Assembly: GCA_001936135.1 (NCBI GenBank)
Contig: CP012809.1
Coordinates: forward strand, 1,475,501 to 1,539,500
Source of the DNA: Saccharomycopsis fibuligera x Saccharomycopsis cf. fibuligera
Lineage: Eukaryota > Ascomycota > Saccharomycetes > Ascoideales > Saccharomycopsidaceae
Direction of reading: 5' to 3'
Length of the DNA: 64,000 bases
Shown: positions 39,677-51,113 of the stretch, one piece after another
How the letters are laid out: every line of letters begins with the position of its first letter
Numbering within the stretch: the first letter of the stretch is position 1
Program-made: the position numbers and the translations under genes
The notes under the pieces: generated by a model
The model's input: only the letters and a program-made list of their open reading frames with translations
Database searches by the model: none
Told to the model about the DNA's origin: nothing

Positions 39677-41662
39677 CTACTTTCGATCCTGTCCGTCAAC
39701 AAGCCATTTCCAAGTCAACGCTTTCTGCTTGGCGTCCAATTTGTGTATTCCGTTCTTCTTTCCCTTGGAGAGCCTAGGAAACCTGGAAAATCTGCTCCTG
39801 TTGCCTGTGCCGAACCCAAAAAATGACCATCTCTTGGGCCATCGACTGTTATTACCATTATGTAAAAACTTGGCTTTATAGTAGTTGAGCCAGTTCGATG
39901 TGCCGGCATTGACCGGCACGTTATTATTGTGACTGTGATTGTGACTATGGGTGTAATGGCTGTTGTTTATGTGGCTTGGGTTGCCTAGGCTGCTAGGATT
40001 GCTGTCGCGGTGGCTATTATGTATGCTGTGATGGTTTGTGTGATGAGTCAGATACTGCAGTGATTGTGGATGATCAATTTGCTGCTGCTGCTGCTGCTGC
40101 TGTTGTTGTTGTTGTTTTTGGTCGTCATGTTGCTCTTGGTATGGTTGGTATTGTTGCTGCTGTTGCTGGTATGGACTTATGAAACCTGCTTTGCGTTTCA
40201 AGTATTGTGCTACTGTCCCAGCTGAGCTGCCTATACCATTGCCATTGCCACTGCCACTGCCACTTTTGGCAACCAATGCCTTGGAGGATGCATTAGTTGA
40301 TGCAGTCGTCATACTGACAAATGGATCGTATACTCCGCTTGAATGGTCGGTCTTGTTCATCAAGTCGTCACGAATAAACCGGTCCACGCTGCGGTCATTA
40401 CCAAGCATCATAGTTAAGCGTTGCACCGATCTTAGCTTTTTGAAGTTTATGACCGTGATCCCCACCGCGGACAAAATCGATGCACCAACAATGAGCCCGA
40501 ATCCAACATTCGAGTCTTCAATAAAGTTCTTCAAATTCATGCCGTAAAATGCTGGCAAGGTGGTAGCCACGGTGAATCCAAGAGTGTAGATGGTGATTTT
40601 CAAATCGTAAAGCATGAGCGAGTTACGGTTTGAGTCTAGGATAATGTTGACAATTTCCTCCGTCGATTTTATATCGGAGATTAGGGAATTTGCTTGCTGA
40701 ACAAACTCATCGCACTGGTTGTAATAGTTTTCCAAGAGAATTTCAATCTCACTAAAGTTGAATTCTGAATCTTCAGTGTTGAACTCAATGCCGTTATCCA
40801 CATCATCTAGTTGCTGAATTTTGCTTGATTTGTTGGAAGTATCGAATAACTGGGTCAAGTACATGCCTTTCAAATCTTCGTCGGTTTCCAAAAGTTCATC
40901 AAGGACATTTCTGATCAAGAGGGCCTTTTGGGTGTATGTGGTTAGTGCTTTAGAGTGGATAAGCAAGTCTCGAAGCTTGGAGCGGTCAATTTGGTTTTCT
41001 AGTTCGAACAAAATTGACGAACATATGGAAATATGGCGGTTCAAGTCGTTCTCCAATACGCTCATCACGTTGATCAAGATGGTCTCGAGGGCTTTGAACT
41101 CAAACGAGGTGTTTTGGTTGATGTTTGTTTTCAACTTATCCTGGAGATCGTAAATGAACAAGCCGATTTTGCGAATTGATGAGGCATCCGAAGTATCAAA
41201 AATCATGATTCTGTCCTTCATGATGATGGACTTGATGTGAAGCAAGTTTACAAGAATGCAGTTTTTACGCACAGCAATGGTGGGGACAATGTCAATTGAC
41301 GAGTTATCGATTTTGCGCAAGTCTCTTGGATACAAGTCTAGTTTTTTGAGAAAGTCCATCTTGGGGAAGTGTTTGGACATGCTTTTGATGCTGCCGTCTA
41401 TATCTATGGTGGTGCAGCTGACATAGTTGTCGTTTTGATTTAGCGGTTTTTTGATGTTTGGCTTGAGAACCTTGGGGGTACCGCCAAAATTGATGGTCTC
41501 AGTGTGAAGAAAGGCTTTGGGCACTGTGAATTGTGATTCTGGTTTTGGTTTTGATTTTGATTGCGGATGCGGTGGAAGTTGCCATGATGGGCGGGGCGTA
41601 TTGTGAAACCGCGGGAAACTGCATCGCAGAGCTATGTTTCTATTGGGTATTACTCTGTGCAT
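39677..41662 (-). CDS. MRS2: Mitochondrial inner-membrane Mg2+ channel, CorA/Mrs2 family
   Basis: 661 residues. An Arg-rich presequence (MHRVIPNRNIALRCSFPRF) precedes the soluble domain. That domain keeps FPRDLRK-type YPRDLRKIDNSSIDIVPTI and the cytosolic-stalk-like ALTTYTQKALLIRNVLDELLE helix, and ends with STEEIVNIILDSNRNSLM. The first membrane helix ends in the selectivity motif YGMN (GMN at about 373-375), followed by LKNFIEDSN and the second helix. These agree with yeast Mrs2 more than with its partner Lpe10/Mfm1, as does the closing WKWLVDGQ. The channel is a pentamer carrying Mg2+ into the matrix. The C-terminal part is much longer than in yeast (about 250 residues after the second helix), with polyQ and Asn/His-rich runs facing the matrix. 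The ATG is at 41662-41660. Confidence 0.92.
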   Translation of the reverse strand: MHRVIPNRNIALRCSFPRFHNTPRPSWQLPPHPQSKSKPKPESQFTVPKAFLHTETINFGGTPKVLKPNIKKPLNQNDNYVSCTTIDIDGSIKSMSKHFPKMDFLKKLDLYPRDLRKIDNSSIDIVPTIAVRKNCILVNLLHIKSIIMKDRIMIFDTSDASSIRKIGLFIYDLQDKLKTNINQNTSFEFKALETILINVMSVLENDLNRHISICSSILFELENQIDRSKLRDLLIHSKALTTYTQKALLIRNVLDELLETDEDLKGMYLTQLFDTSNKSSKIQQLDDVDNGIEFNTEDSEFNFSEIEILLENYYNQCDEFVQQANSLISDIKSTEEIVNIILDSNRNSLMLYDLKITIYTLGFTVATTLPAFYGMNLKNFIEDSNVGFGLIVGASILSAVGITVINFKKLRSVQRLTMMLGNDRSVDRFIRDDLMNKTDHSSGVYDPFVSMTTASTNASSKALVAKSGSGSGNGNGIGSSAGTVAQYLKRKAGFISPYQQQQQQYQPYQEQHDDQKQQQQQQQQQQQQIDHPQSLQYLTHHTNHHSIHNSHRDSNPSSLGNPSHINNSHYTHSHNHSHNNNVPVNAGTSNWLNYYKAKFLHNGNNSRWPKRWSFFGFGTGNRSRFSRFPRLSKGKKNGIHKLDAKQKALTWKWLVDGQDRK

Positions 41663-41941
41663 TGCAGATGTTCATTATCGGAGAAAGCAGGCAGTGTGTG
41701 GTGGTGGTGGTGATGTGATGTATGGAAGCACAGTGAGAATGTCACTGTCATATCTGGGCCCTAATTGTCAATATCAAATCTGGTGATGAGTTTTGATTTT
41801 TTGTTTTTTTTTTTGTTTTTCGCCAGAGGAAAGCTGCACCGCCACTACTGTCGCCGCCACTGTCAGCTATTATGTAAGCGGGGACAATTCCTCTCTCAAA
41901 CACAACAGCAACTACTACGACAACAACACAACAGCTCGATA

Positions 41942-41970
41942 TAGTGTAGTGTAGTGTAGTGTAGTGTAGT
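41942..41970. repeat. (TAGTG)5 microsatellite
   Basis: Five perfect TAGTG units plus TAGT, in the MRS2 promoter side of the intergenic region. Confidence 0.9.
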
Positions 41971-42436
41971 ACAGCGTTGCGTTGGATATTGTATAGCAGC
42001 AGCAATACGACAGTGGTGATACGACGACTGGCAGCCAGTAGACTAGCTAGCGGGAGTGCTACACTTGACAGAGGGGCACTGTCTATATATACACGGTGTG
42101 CTACAGCGTATGCTATACAGTATGCTATCCAATAGGGTGTATCTATATCTATCTATATATATATATACTTATCTGTTACAACGGTCAATGACCAATGTCA
42201 ATACTCCCGCACACAGCCCCCAGTAGCACTCATTAGGCACTGCTTCTCAACGGGACAAGACTGTACAAGAGCACTTTGACCATTGCCGGTGTCTTGGTGT
42301 CTCGTAAGCTTGAACGCACAGAAAGCGCAGCGCAGTGTTACCCATCTCGCTATTACTGTAGTATCACTAGCACTACTAGCACTACTAGCACCAGCACACT
42401 AGCGCGCTAGCACAGCGCCCGTCTTTTTCCTCTTTT

Positions 42437-42466
42437 CTGTTCCTGTTCCTGTTCCTGTTCCTGTTC
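42437..42466. repeat. (CTGTTC)5 microsatellite
   Basis: Five exact hexamer units, immediately followed by the 45-bp tandem repeat. Confidence 0.92.
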
Positions 42467-42480
42467 CTTTCCACTTGATA

Positions 42481-42580
42481 CTCTGCTATATTGTACCGGA
42501 CGACACCACACTCTACTCTTCTACGCTCTGCTATATTGTACCGGACGACACCACACTCTACTCTTCTACGCTCTGCTATA
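42481..42580. repeat. 45-bp perfect tandem repeat (2.2 copies)
   Basis: The unit starts CTCTGCTATATTGTACCGGA at 42481 and recurs exactly at 42526, with a third partial copy (CTCTGCTATA) at 42571. Each full unit contains ACCGGACGACACCAC. No coding role is visible. Confidence 0.93.
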
Positions 42581-42805
42581 GTCCATTCCTCTCCTCTCCT
42601 CTCCACGGCGTTTTCACTAAAGACAACTTCTCTTTCCTGCTTCTTGTTGCTTTGCTATTACCCATCGTCGCTGCCTCTCTGCACTCTCGCTTCCTCAATT
42701 AGCCATCCAAACTCTCCGTTTTTTTGTTTTATTGTTTTTTGTTGTTTTTGCCCACCACCAGCGGCGCCGTACACATCCACGTATTTCAAAGCTTACGCAA
42801 ATCAC

Positions 42806-42833
42806 ATCCATCCATCCATCCATCCATCCATCT
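42806..42833. repeat. (CATC)7 microsatellite
   Basis: Seven exact tetramer units, about 625 bp before the ATG of the large plus-strand gene. Confidence 0.9.
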
Positions 42834-43457
42834 CTCATCTCTCTGGTGAAATCAATTTCATCACTCAGCGCTAGACCATATACACACAAACAGGGCCTCC
42901 TTTCGCCTTCAGAAATACACACTCGCCATTAATACCACCCATTACTGTTTGTCTCACTCACAAACCTGATTTACGCACTCTCTATCTCTTAAGCGCCGGC
43001 CATTTGCTGATTGATTTTGCGTTCCCCGTAATCTCCATTCAGCTGCAAACCAGGAATACGACAATTGCTCTCAGCCTGGTAATAAGAAAAAAAAATTAAA
43101 AAATAAAATAAAAACAGACCAAAGAAAGTCAACTCCACCCCCCACCCTGTCTTCTATCTTGAATCTCTATTCAAACAGTTTCTCATTGCATCCCTGGCTC
43201 CACTAGACTTTATCACTCAAACACTTGCTCCGGTACAGTTGAAGTAAACAAGAGTGAAAGGCAAAAGAGCGTATTGTATATTCACGTCGACTGCGCCAAT
43301 CAATATCATGAGAAACATTGGTATTTCAAACTGAACTCAAGAGAAAAGATTTTTTTTTTTTTTTTTGGATTTTTTTTTTCTGTCAACAAGTTGCTAGACA
43401 TAAAAAAAAACGCACAATATACACTCAAAGCCCACCCACCATCTTGTGCTCCAAGGA

Positions 43458-45089
43458 ATGTTCAATATACCCCAGCCGCCGCCAAGCGCAAGAGGTCAAA
43501 TAAACCAGCACAATAACCCAGTGCTGATAGAACCCAATCTGACTGGTTTCAACTCCCCTGATTTTTTCCCCATTAAAAACCACGGCAACCACAACAACGA
43601 TAATGGCGATACCACAAATCAATCATTGATTTCTTATGTTCCATCCATTCATAATTTCACCCCTTCACCACATCTGAACTCATTACCCTTTTTCAACATT
43701 TACGATGTCAAAATCATCCAGTACATGCACGCTATTGCTAGATTGGATAGCTTTCTCCAGTCTTTGCCTAAGCTTAACCGAAAAGTCCTGATTTTGCATC
43801 CCAAATATAAAGTCAGCCCAAATACCCCAAACCTTGACGCTAGCGATTCTAGACTACTTTGCTCCATACCCTTAGTCAGCTTTGTGGCTATATTGACTGG
43901 GTTCTCCCTCAATTTAAATGACGAGGCTAACGAACTGATCAACTGTCTCATATCTAATAATGAGTTATCTGATGATCAGCTAGACCAGCTCAAGAGTTAC
44001 TCTGCTGGCGGCTCGTTTGAACGCCTAATAAATCATAAAGATCCAACTTACTATGATGTTGATTTGGCAGGTTACAATATCAACAGTATAGTAAACTTCA
44101 AAAAATCTCTAATTCTTATCCAACAACTTCAAAGAGTTTCGCTCATAACCAGAACAAATTACCAAAAAGAAGTCAACAAGTTGATGAAAAAGAGAAAAAT
44201 GGTGAGTAATAATAATACTGACGAATACCGCGACACTCTGTTTTTGCACGATATTCTTGATCCAGCAGATTTGTACAATTTGAGTAATCTATACTTGAAT
44301 TTGGAAAGTTTGACGTCGTTTAGAGAAGATTACGATCTCAATCAAAAAATCATTGAGCTTCATTTTGCCTCATTGCCCTTCTTGTTAAGAATTATCCATA
44401 TTGCTTTGAAACATTTGAAAAAAGTCATTAGCCCATACCACATTTTTTTGCAGCAACGCTCAACCCAAAATTTGATCTCTCTACCCTTTCCGCAGTATTC
44501 AATTCAAAGACTTTTTGCTATATTTTTGAAGATTTTAGAGCTTTACATCATCATCAAGAGATTCAACAAAGTGTTGAGCTCATTGAATTTCAACTTGTTT
44601 TTGAACAACCATTATAAATCAAACCGTACCATTCTTGTAAATACCGACAAAACTTGTATCAACACTTTTGAAAACTATTTGAAAAAATTTAATTACTGCT
44701 TCAATGAAGAGTTTGAAAAAGTGATTTACTACCCATTTAAATTCTTTGACCATAACAGTTCACATCTAGTGGTTAATGTTGATAACTTGACGAAATTAAT
44801 TGTTAGATTATTGAAAAACTTCAAACTTGTGGTCAACATTTATAATGTTTTGAAATTGTTTTATAATGAATATTTAATTTTGATCAACGAAGAAGTTGAA
44901 TTGGAAATTATGGCGGCGTCTCCAAATTTGTCCAATATTGCTACTAGTAATCATGAAACTGGTCATTTTCTGCGAGATAATATTCACCATGACCATCTGT
45001 TGAATAGTTCATTTATTAACAATGGTGGTGTTGCCCGCGACTTACAGCAAATTCAAGCTCACCCCTCTCAAGAACATCATCATCATCAA

Positions 45090-45121
<32 letters not shown>

Positions 45122-45336
45122 TGGCCAAGGACAGAGCCAGGAGCCACGAAGTGGAATTATTGATTCGCCATTAAGTAATATTGAAGCATTTAGTCCCCCA
45201 TTGAACCTATATCAAAACCATTCTAAATCCAACTCATTGATCTCAACTTCATCTTCAATTCTTAGTGAGTCTTCAAACATTGATAATAGTCCTACTAAAC
45301 CGCCGCAACATCACAACATCAATTCTCACCGCCATC

Positions 45337-45371
<35 letters not shown>

Positions 45372-48300
45372 CTACATGCTGACACACACCAAAACCAAGG
45401 CGCTGCTCTGAGTCCAAAAATAGGCTCACCAAATTTGCATCAGAGTTCTCAGCGTCACCGCCATCGTCACCATCACCATAACCATCATCATAGCAGCCAT
45501 CAACCACCACGCCCACAGCATAGCATCAATAGCATCGTGAGCAGTCCTAACCCAAACAATGCATCAAGCGCTGATAATTATAATCATACTCATAATCATA
45601 ACCAGTCGCCAATAATTGATAGAAGAGATTCATATCACCGGAAATCATTATCACTAAGCCACCATAACAATTATAGCAGTCATAGCAGCCCGGTGATGCG
45701 TGGCATCGAAATTATTCTGACCCCAAATAATGGCAACAATAGTATTTCGTTTCCTTCCAAAGGTGCCGCTGTTGCCGATGCCACCGCTGCTAATGCTCAT
45801 AAGATTGGCAGCCCTGTGTATCATGGTAAAGGCTCATTTGTCAATGAATCTTACGCAAAAGGTACCCAAAGCAGTTACCAATCGAACAACAATGTCATGG
45901 TTGACGATATGCAAGCCAATGCGCTTTTGAGAATGATTCCAACTAGCACTGGAACCGCCACAACAAAACACAGCTCAAAGACAGAAAATAATGACCCCCG
46001 CTCCAGCAATGGTGATACTACTATCAGGGAGAACAGTATTGATGGTCGCAAAAACGCAATATATCCATTCAACGATCATGACGGCGATAATGCTAAACGA
46101 TCATTATCAATGTCAAGTCACAATGTTTCTGAATCAGCTATGCCATTAGCTTCTGTTAGCGTGGTTCATGATCTGGCTAGCAGTAGTAGTGAATATCCAT
46201 CAAGAAATAGTTCTACTGTTGGTCATTCAGTAGGACTTGGTTTTGCCATTCGTGCTCAACATAGCTCTGGGTCGTCTTCGTCTGCTTCAAAAACGGCAAA
46301 AAAGGATAGCATCAAAAAGATCCGTCTGTCAACGTCTGATAACAGCAGCAGCACCAACAACAACAACAAAAATAATGATGGTGATGAGGATGATGATAAT
46401 AATGGCGATAACCCTGGTAGTAAAGCATATCTTGTGGACCCAGAAGGAACTACAATTTTGGCTCGAATTGCAAATACTGAATTTGTTAAAAGAACCAAAA
46501 CTATAGGCAAGCAAAAATTCTTCAAGAATTATTCGGGTGAATTTCAATCTCAGGTTGTTGGTAAACATATAAATGATGCCAATAATAGCGGCAGCAGCAG
46601 CGCTAGCGGTGGCGCCAATGGAGAAGAACTACATGCCGTTAGCACCGTGGCTACAAACACTACGGAAAATACCGCCAGCACTGATGATACTAATAATACC
46701 TTGACTCCAAGTCGGGCAATGAGCAAATATCCGGCACACGAGACGATTCATGAAAATGACATTAGCAGTGCTGCTGCTGCGGCTGCGGCTGCTGCTGCTG
46801 CTGCTAAAGAATCAAGTAATGGTTCCAATCTACAATCCCTGCTTTCTGCATCCACAAGAACGGACTTACAGGGGAAATCGCCAACGGAAAGCGAGACAAT
46901 GATTACTGATAATTATAGTATTGTTGTCAGTGATTCTGGAGCGTTTGATGATCGTTTTAAGCTCGCTAATAATAATAGTGGCAACTTAAACAATAGCGGC
47001 AACAATAATCACGATCACCGTGAGGGCGAGTTCTTGCTGGATCCTAATTATGGCAACACGTTCAGCAGTTTGGATAAAAATTTGATGGAAATCGTTGATA
47101 AGATTGCTAATTCTTCAACTACGGAACTTGATGATTTAGAAAGAAAATTGTTTCCTAGAAGTGATAGCGGTGGCACGTTGGTAGATAGTCAAAAGGTTAC
47201 TGAGACTCAGCCCGAAAGCGGAACAGAGGCCAAAATTGAAAGCAGAAAGATGGTTGCTGGTGTTGGTGCTGCGGCTGCGGCTGCGACTGCGACTGCGACT
47301 ACCACTGTTGCGCGTTCCGACATTGATGGTATTATTGACAACAAGGACTCATTTCAACAGCGGAAAGATAACGTTAACGCAAACAATGATAGAAATAATA
47401 ACGACACTACCATTGACCAGTCTTATTATTTGAGAATCCAAGAGACATTCAACAATATCAAAACCAACAAGTTAGTTAGCGGAGATTCGAATAACAGCTT
47501 GAATAACCTGGATGGAGAAGAAGAAGATCACAATAATCTGACTGGCTCTATTGACGATACCGATAATGATAACTCATCAAGAAAAAGCAAGGCTCTCAGT
47601 AAAGTTCTTGATGCTAGTGAATATTCAGCAATTTTAAATTTTTTGAATAACCAAAATGATCCACTCGATGCCTCTATGACATCTGCTGAGCAGGAAGATA
47701 TTCTGAGCAAAAAAATTGATGATGACCTGGCGGCGTTGCCTATTAACAAGAAGAGAAGCCAATTTGATGCCAATGCTGCTGAAGTTGCACCAGATGGTGA
47801 TGCCAAAAAAGATGTTATGAAGGGAACTGGTAATGGTAGCAGTAGCGCTAATAATCATGACAATGATAGTAATTCAGAAACATATCGCGACGGAGAACAT
47901 CAAAGGCTTGAGAAACTTTACGAACACAAGGCAGAGCAAGATTTCTTGGATAAAGTATTTGATGTTGGCCTTGGTCTGCAACCTATGGACGACGACGACT
48001 TGGATTTTTATGAACCGTATAGAAACATTTTCCCTCAAACCCCTAATCCAACTTCAACTTCTGCTGCAACGAAATTTCCAGTCGGCAGTTTAAGAAGTCA
48101 TTCTTCCGAAACAATAACTGGAAGAGCAAGCAATCAATCATTCAGTCCAAGTAATGACTATTACAAGAATAGATCATCTCCAGAGATAGCTGCAAGGAAA
48201 AGTACAAGCGAAAGAAACAGTCTCAATAGCAAAACAAATGGCCATCATCACAAGAGAAGCAGCAGTAGAGCGGAAATTTTTGCAATGTCTTTAAGTGCTA

Positions 48301-49295
48301 GTCCTAAACTTCCTAGCCCCTTAGCAGGCAATTTATTTTCTCGTCGCCCAGACCACAACAACGTTAGTCCAAAGATCAGCCCGATTGTGGAAAACTTTAT
48401 TCATGGAAGAGATCGGGAAATTGAAGAGGCTAGTCAAAGTCTTTCTAAGCTCTCTAAAGAATTCACAAGTCATGGAGATTCATCACCATCACCATTTTTT
48501 CCACCTAGATCTAGCGGTGGGCGCAGCTCAGTGAGCTCTGACAATTCAAATTATTATTCCAGCTATTCTTCTTCTTCACCAAAATTTGGCAATTTGAATA
48601 ATGATACAGCATTTTCTGATGAATTGCAACGCGTTAGAAGTGATATTTCTAGTTTACCTTCTGCCCATAAAAGCGATTCTAAGAAACTAGGTTCTCCAAG
48701 GAGCAAATTGCTACCCCTGGTTCCTACAAAGAAACAAGTTAGATTCACTGACGTTAGCGCTACCGCTAGTGCTAGCAGCGAGCCGCAACAGCTGCCTTCC
48801 AGACACAGAATGAAGCTTTTCAACAATTGGGGAGGTCGCAGTTCGGCCAAGAAAAACACCACAACAACAGCAACTGCTACACCGCCGTCGGTTCCATCGT
48901 CACCAGCAACACCGCTATCGCTTTCCAAGTTTTCCAAATTGTCTCTAAGCGAGCCTCAAGAAGCAATAGTTTTCCGGAAAATTCAGGCAGAAAAAATTAC
49001 TATTGAAGATAGACCAATTACTAATGGGAAGAGAGGTGATGATGGGGCATTGTGGCTCAATGGCCAAGATTCTGAAGCTATGATGAGAGGGAATAATAAG
49101 AATAATACTACCAGAAATAATGGCATAAATATTAGTCAAAGACAGCGCTCTCTTAAAGGTAAGAGAAGCAATGGCGTTATTAATGCTGTTGGTAGTAATG
49201 GTAGCGGTAGTAGTGGAGGTGGTGACGGAGCTCATGTTTCCAAATCTGGCAGTAGTAGATTTGCTTCAAGGTTGAAGAAGATAACCATTGGTTAG
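43458..49295 (+). CDS. Very large low-complexity protein with a possible PP1-docking motif; function unknown
   Basis: 1945 residues from the ATG at 43458 (MFNIPQPPPSARGQ); the frame is open a few codons upstream but without an ATG. Not recognised. Residues about 70-490 look like a folded, mostly helical domain (for example FFNIYDVKIIQYMHAIARLD, KVLILHPKYKV, HFASLPFLLRIIHIALKHL). From about 530 to the end the chain is disordered, with polyQ (about 543-555 and 629-641), His-rich stretches, polyA (about 1106-1117) and many Ser/Asn/Asp runs. Near residues 1758-1763 the sequence KKQVRF matches the RVxF docking motif for protein phosphatase 1. The helical N-domain plus a long disordered tail fits a scaffold or signalling regulator; this is inference. 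Leucine codons include CTG in the disordered part, which would be Ser in a CTG-clade yeast. Confidence 0.75.
45085..45121 (+). repeat. CAG/CAA repeat encoding polyQ
   Basis: A CAACAGCAGCAG-type run of about 12 Gln codons inside the large gene. A second, pure CAA run (about 13 codons) lies at 45337-45374. Confidence 0.85.
46770..46805 (+). repeat. GCT/GCG repeat encoding polyA
   Basis: About 12 consecutive Ala codons (mostly GCT, with two GCG/GCA-like variants) inside the large gene. A second Ala/Thr run, (GCGACT)-like, lies at about 47268-47302. Confidence 0.8.
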
Positions 49296-50287
49296 ATAAA
49301 GAGGGTGCAGTACTATAGTATTTATTGATGCTTTTTTACTGATTAACTGACATTGTGTCCTTGCCTATATTTTGCTTAATTTTTGTTTTTGTTTTCGGTT
49401 TTTATCGATTCTAACTTTTAATCATTTCTTGTTTGTTTGTTTGTTTTTTTTTTTTTTTTTTTTCAAATTCATTTATGCTTTTGTTTCCTGTTGTTCTATA
49501 TAATGATGACCGCCCAAATTTTATTTCTTCCTTTAGACTTTCTGTTCCAGAAATTACATTTTTTACTTATACCTTTTCACCATTCACGCTGATTTCTGCT
49601 CAAGTGTTCTTACTTTTTGTTTTGCTTTCTCGCTTTTTTCTTTTTTTTATTGTCTACATATAATGAACATTACACCTTTTTTCAAATTTTCGGTTTTCGC
49701 AGCTTTGTCTCCCGTAATTGTTTTCGCCACTATTACCACTTTCTTCGCTGCCATAATGCTAAGCAATTAAGTCTTCATTTTCGATCTCGCCAGGCCATTG
49801 TTCCTTACTAGTAAGCTATTTGCTTACCATTTCCCGCAATTTGCTTTGAGATATTTAATTGATATTTCTAAAGGCGACGCTGTTGCGGTATACTGCTTGA
49901 CATGAGAACTCCGCATTTACGTTTACATATAGGTGTATGTATGTAAGCGTGTTAATATGTATGTCTATATAACTCTTACCTATTTAGTCCTGCTTTCGAT
50001 GACAAATATTTTGCAAAGACGATAAGCACACACACAGTATAGATGTGCGCCGCTGCGAAGTGAGGCAGCAACATATTCAGTATTCAGTTGGTATTTTTGG
50101 GGACCTTTTCGAGCTTGGGCATTCATTCTTTGGTGAAATTTGTTTTGCTGTAAATTGTAGGAGCTGGGAGGTCTAAAGACGAACAAGGACAAGGATAAGT
50201 ACGTGGAATACGACAGCTGTACCATCTTGTGATCATTTGGGTCTAAATCTGTCTTAGCCTTGCTTAGATGTGTGAAAAGTAGTGCTG

Positions 50288-50330
50288 TGAGAGTGAGTGA
50301 GAGAGCGAGAGAGACAGAGAGAGAGAGAGC
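50288..50330. repeat. GA-rich low-complexity tract
   Basis: GAGAGTGAGTGAGAGAGCGA-type purine repeat of about 43 bp. Confidence 0.8.
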
Positions 50331-50585
50331 GATTAAGGTATACTGGTTAAAAAGCAAAGCCAGAAAACTTACGAAGCGTATATGTCAACAATGCTTAAGC
50401 TTTCGTGGGTGTCAATTAATAGAATTTGACCTTTTATTTTATTTTTTTTTTTTTTTTTTTTTGCTTAGCTTTACTTGTGCCATAGAGAGAAAACTAGAAA
50501 TTTTAAATCCATTGCTGTATATAACTCGGCTCTAATTAATTGGCCATAGCGGTGTTGCATCAAAGTGCGTGGCGGTTTATTATTC

Positions 50586-50625
50586 GATTGACTGACTGAC
50601 TGACTGACTGATTGATTGATTGATT
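50586..50625. repeat. Tetranucleotide array (GACT)n then (GATT)n
   Basis: A compound microsatellite: five ACTG units grade into four ATTG units, suggesting one point change spread by slippage. Confidence 0.88.
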
Positions 50626-51113
50626 AATTAACTGAAAAAGTGCAGACCAGATGTTGAGTACCCGCAGCCAAGGTGCGTCGGGCTCCCCTGCGCAGGCCCA
50701 CGGCGTAGCTTGCGTCCACATATTCGAGTTTTGGTTGGGCTTGTTGGTGTGTGATATATGTATGTATGTACAAAAGGGGAAACCCTTCATATTTTGACCG
50801 CCAAGGTAAAGGCTGGATGACTGAATACAGGAGGGCTAGATATTATATTGCTTGCCTATATGAATAAATAGATATATATTATAGAAAGTATTTCCCGCCT
50901 CATTGGTTCGTTTATATTTTCGTTTTTGTTTTAGTTGGTGTTTTTTCTTTTCGCTTCTTTTTCTTCCCTTCTTGCTTGAGCCACCAAAACGTTCTTGGTT
51001 TCGTTTTAACATTGGAAAACACTAAGTTTCCATTAATTTATACCCCTCGCTCATCAAATTCACAGGCTATCTCAGCATTGCTATTTTCACCCAGAACAGA
51101 AAGCAGGCAAGCG

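Larger units (their letters stand above)
41663..43457. other. 1.8-kb divergent intergenic region full of tandem repeats
   Basis: It lies between the starts of MRS2 and the large low-complexity gene. It holds (TAGTG)n at 41942-41970, TCTATA/TA repeats near 42136-42170, ACTAGC repeats near 42368-42392, (CTGTTC)5 at 42437-42466, a 45-bp tandem repeat at 42481-42580, (CATC)7 at 42806-42833 and T-runs at 43350-43379. Frames of 66-127 codons arise from the repeats and are not genes. Regulators with very long promoters and leaders are common in this clade, so a long 5' leader of the next gene is likely. Confidence 0.6.
49296..51113. other. 1.8-kb intergenic region with microsatellites and a GC-rich patch
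   Basis: It contains T-runs (about 49446-49463 and 50444-50462), a GA-rich tract at 50288-50330, a GACT/GATT tetranucleotide array at 50586-50625 and a locally GC-rich patch at about 50650-50720. No RNA gene was recognised in the patch. The reading frame of the next gene extends back to about 50976 without an ATG. Confidence 0.55.

Noticed and set aside
42385-42922. Frames with 15-residue repeats over the 45-bp tandem repeat
   Set aside because: The repeat unit is a multiple of three, so any frame looks repetitive; no gene on either side continues it.
50650-50720. GC-rich patch as a possible structured RNA gene
   Set aside because: No recognisable C/D, H/ACA, tRNA or spliceosomal RNA features; kept only as a composition note.
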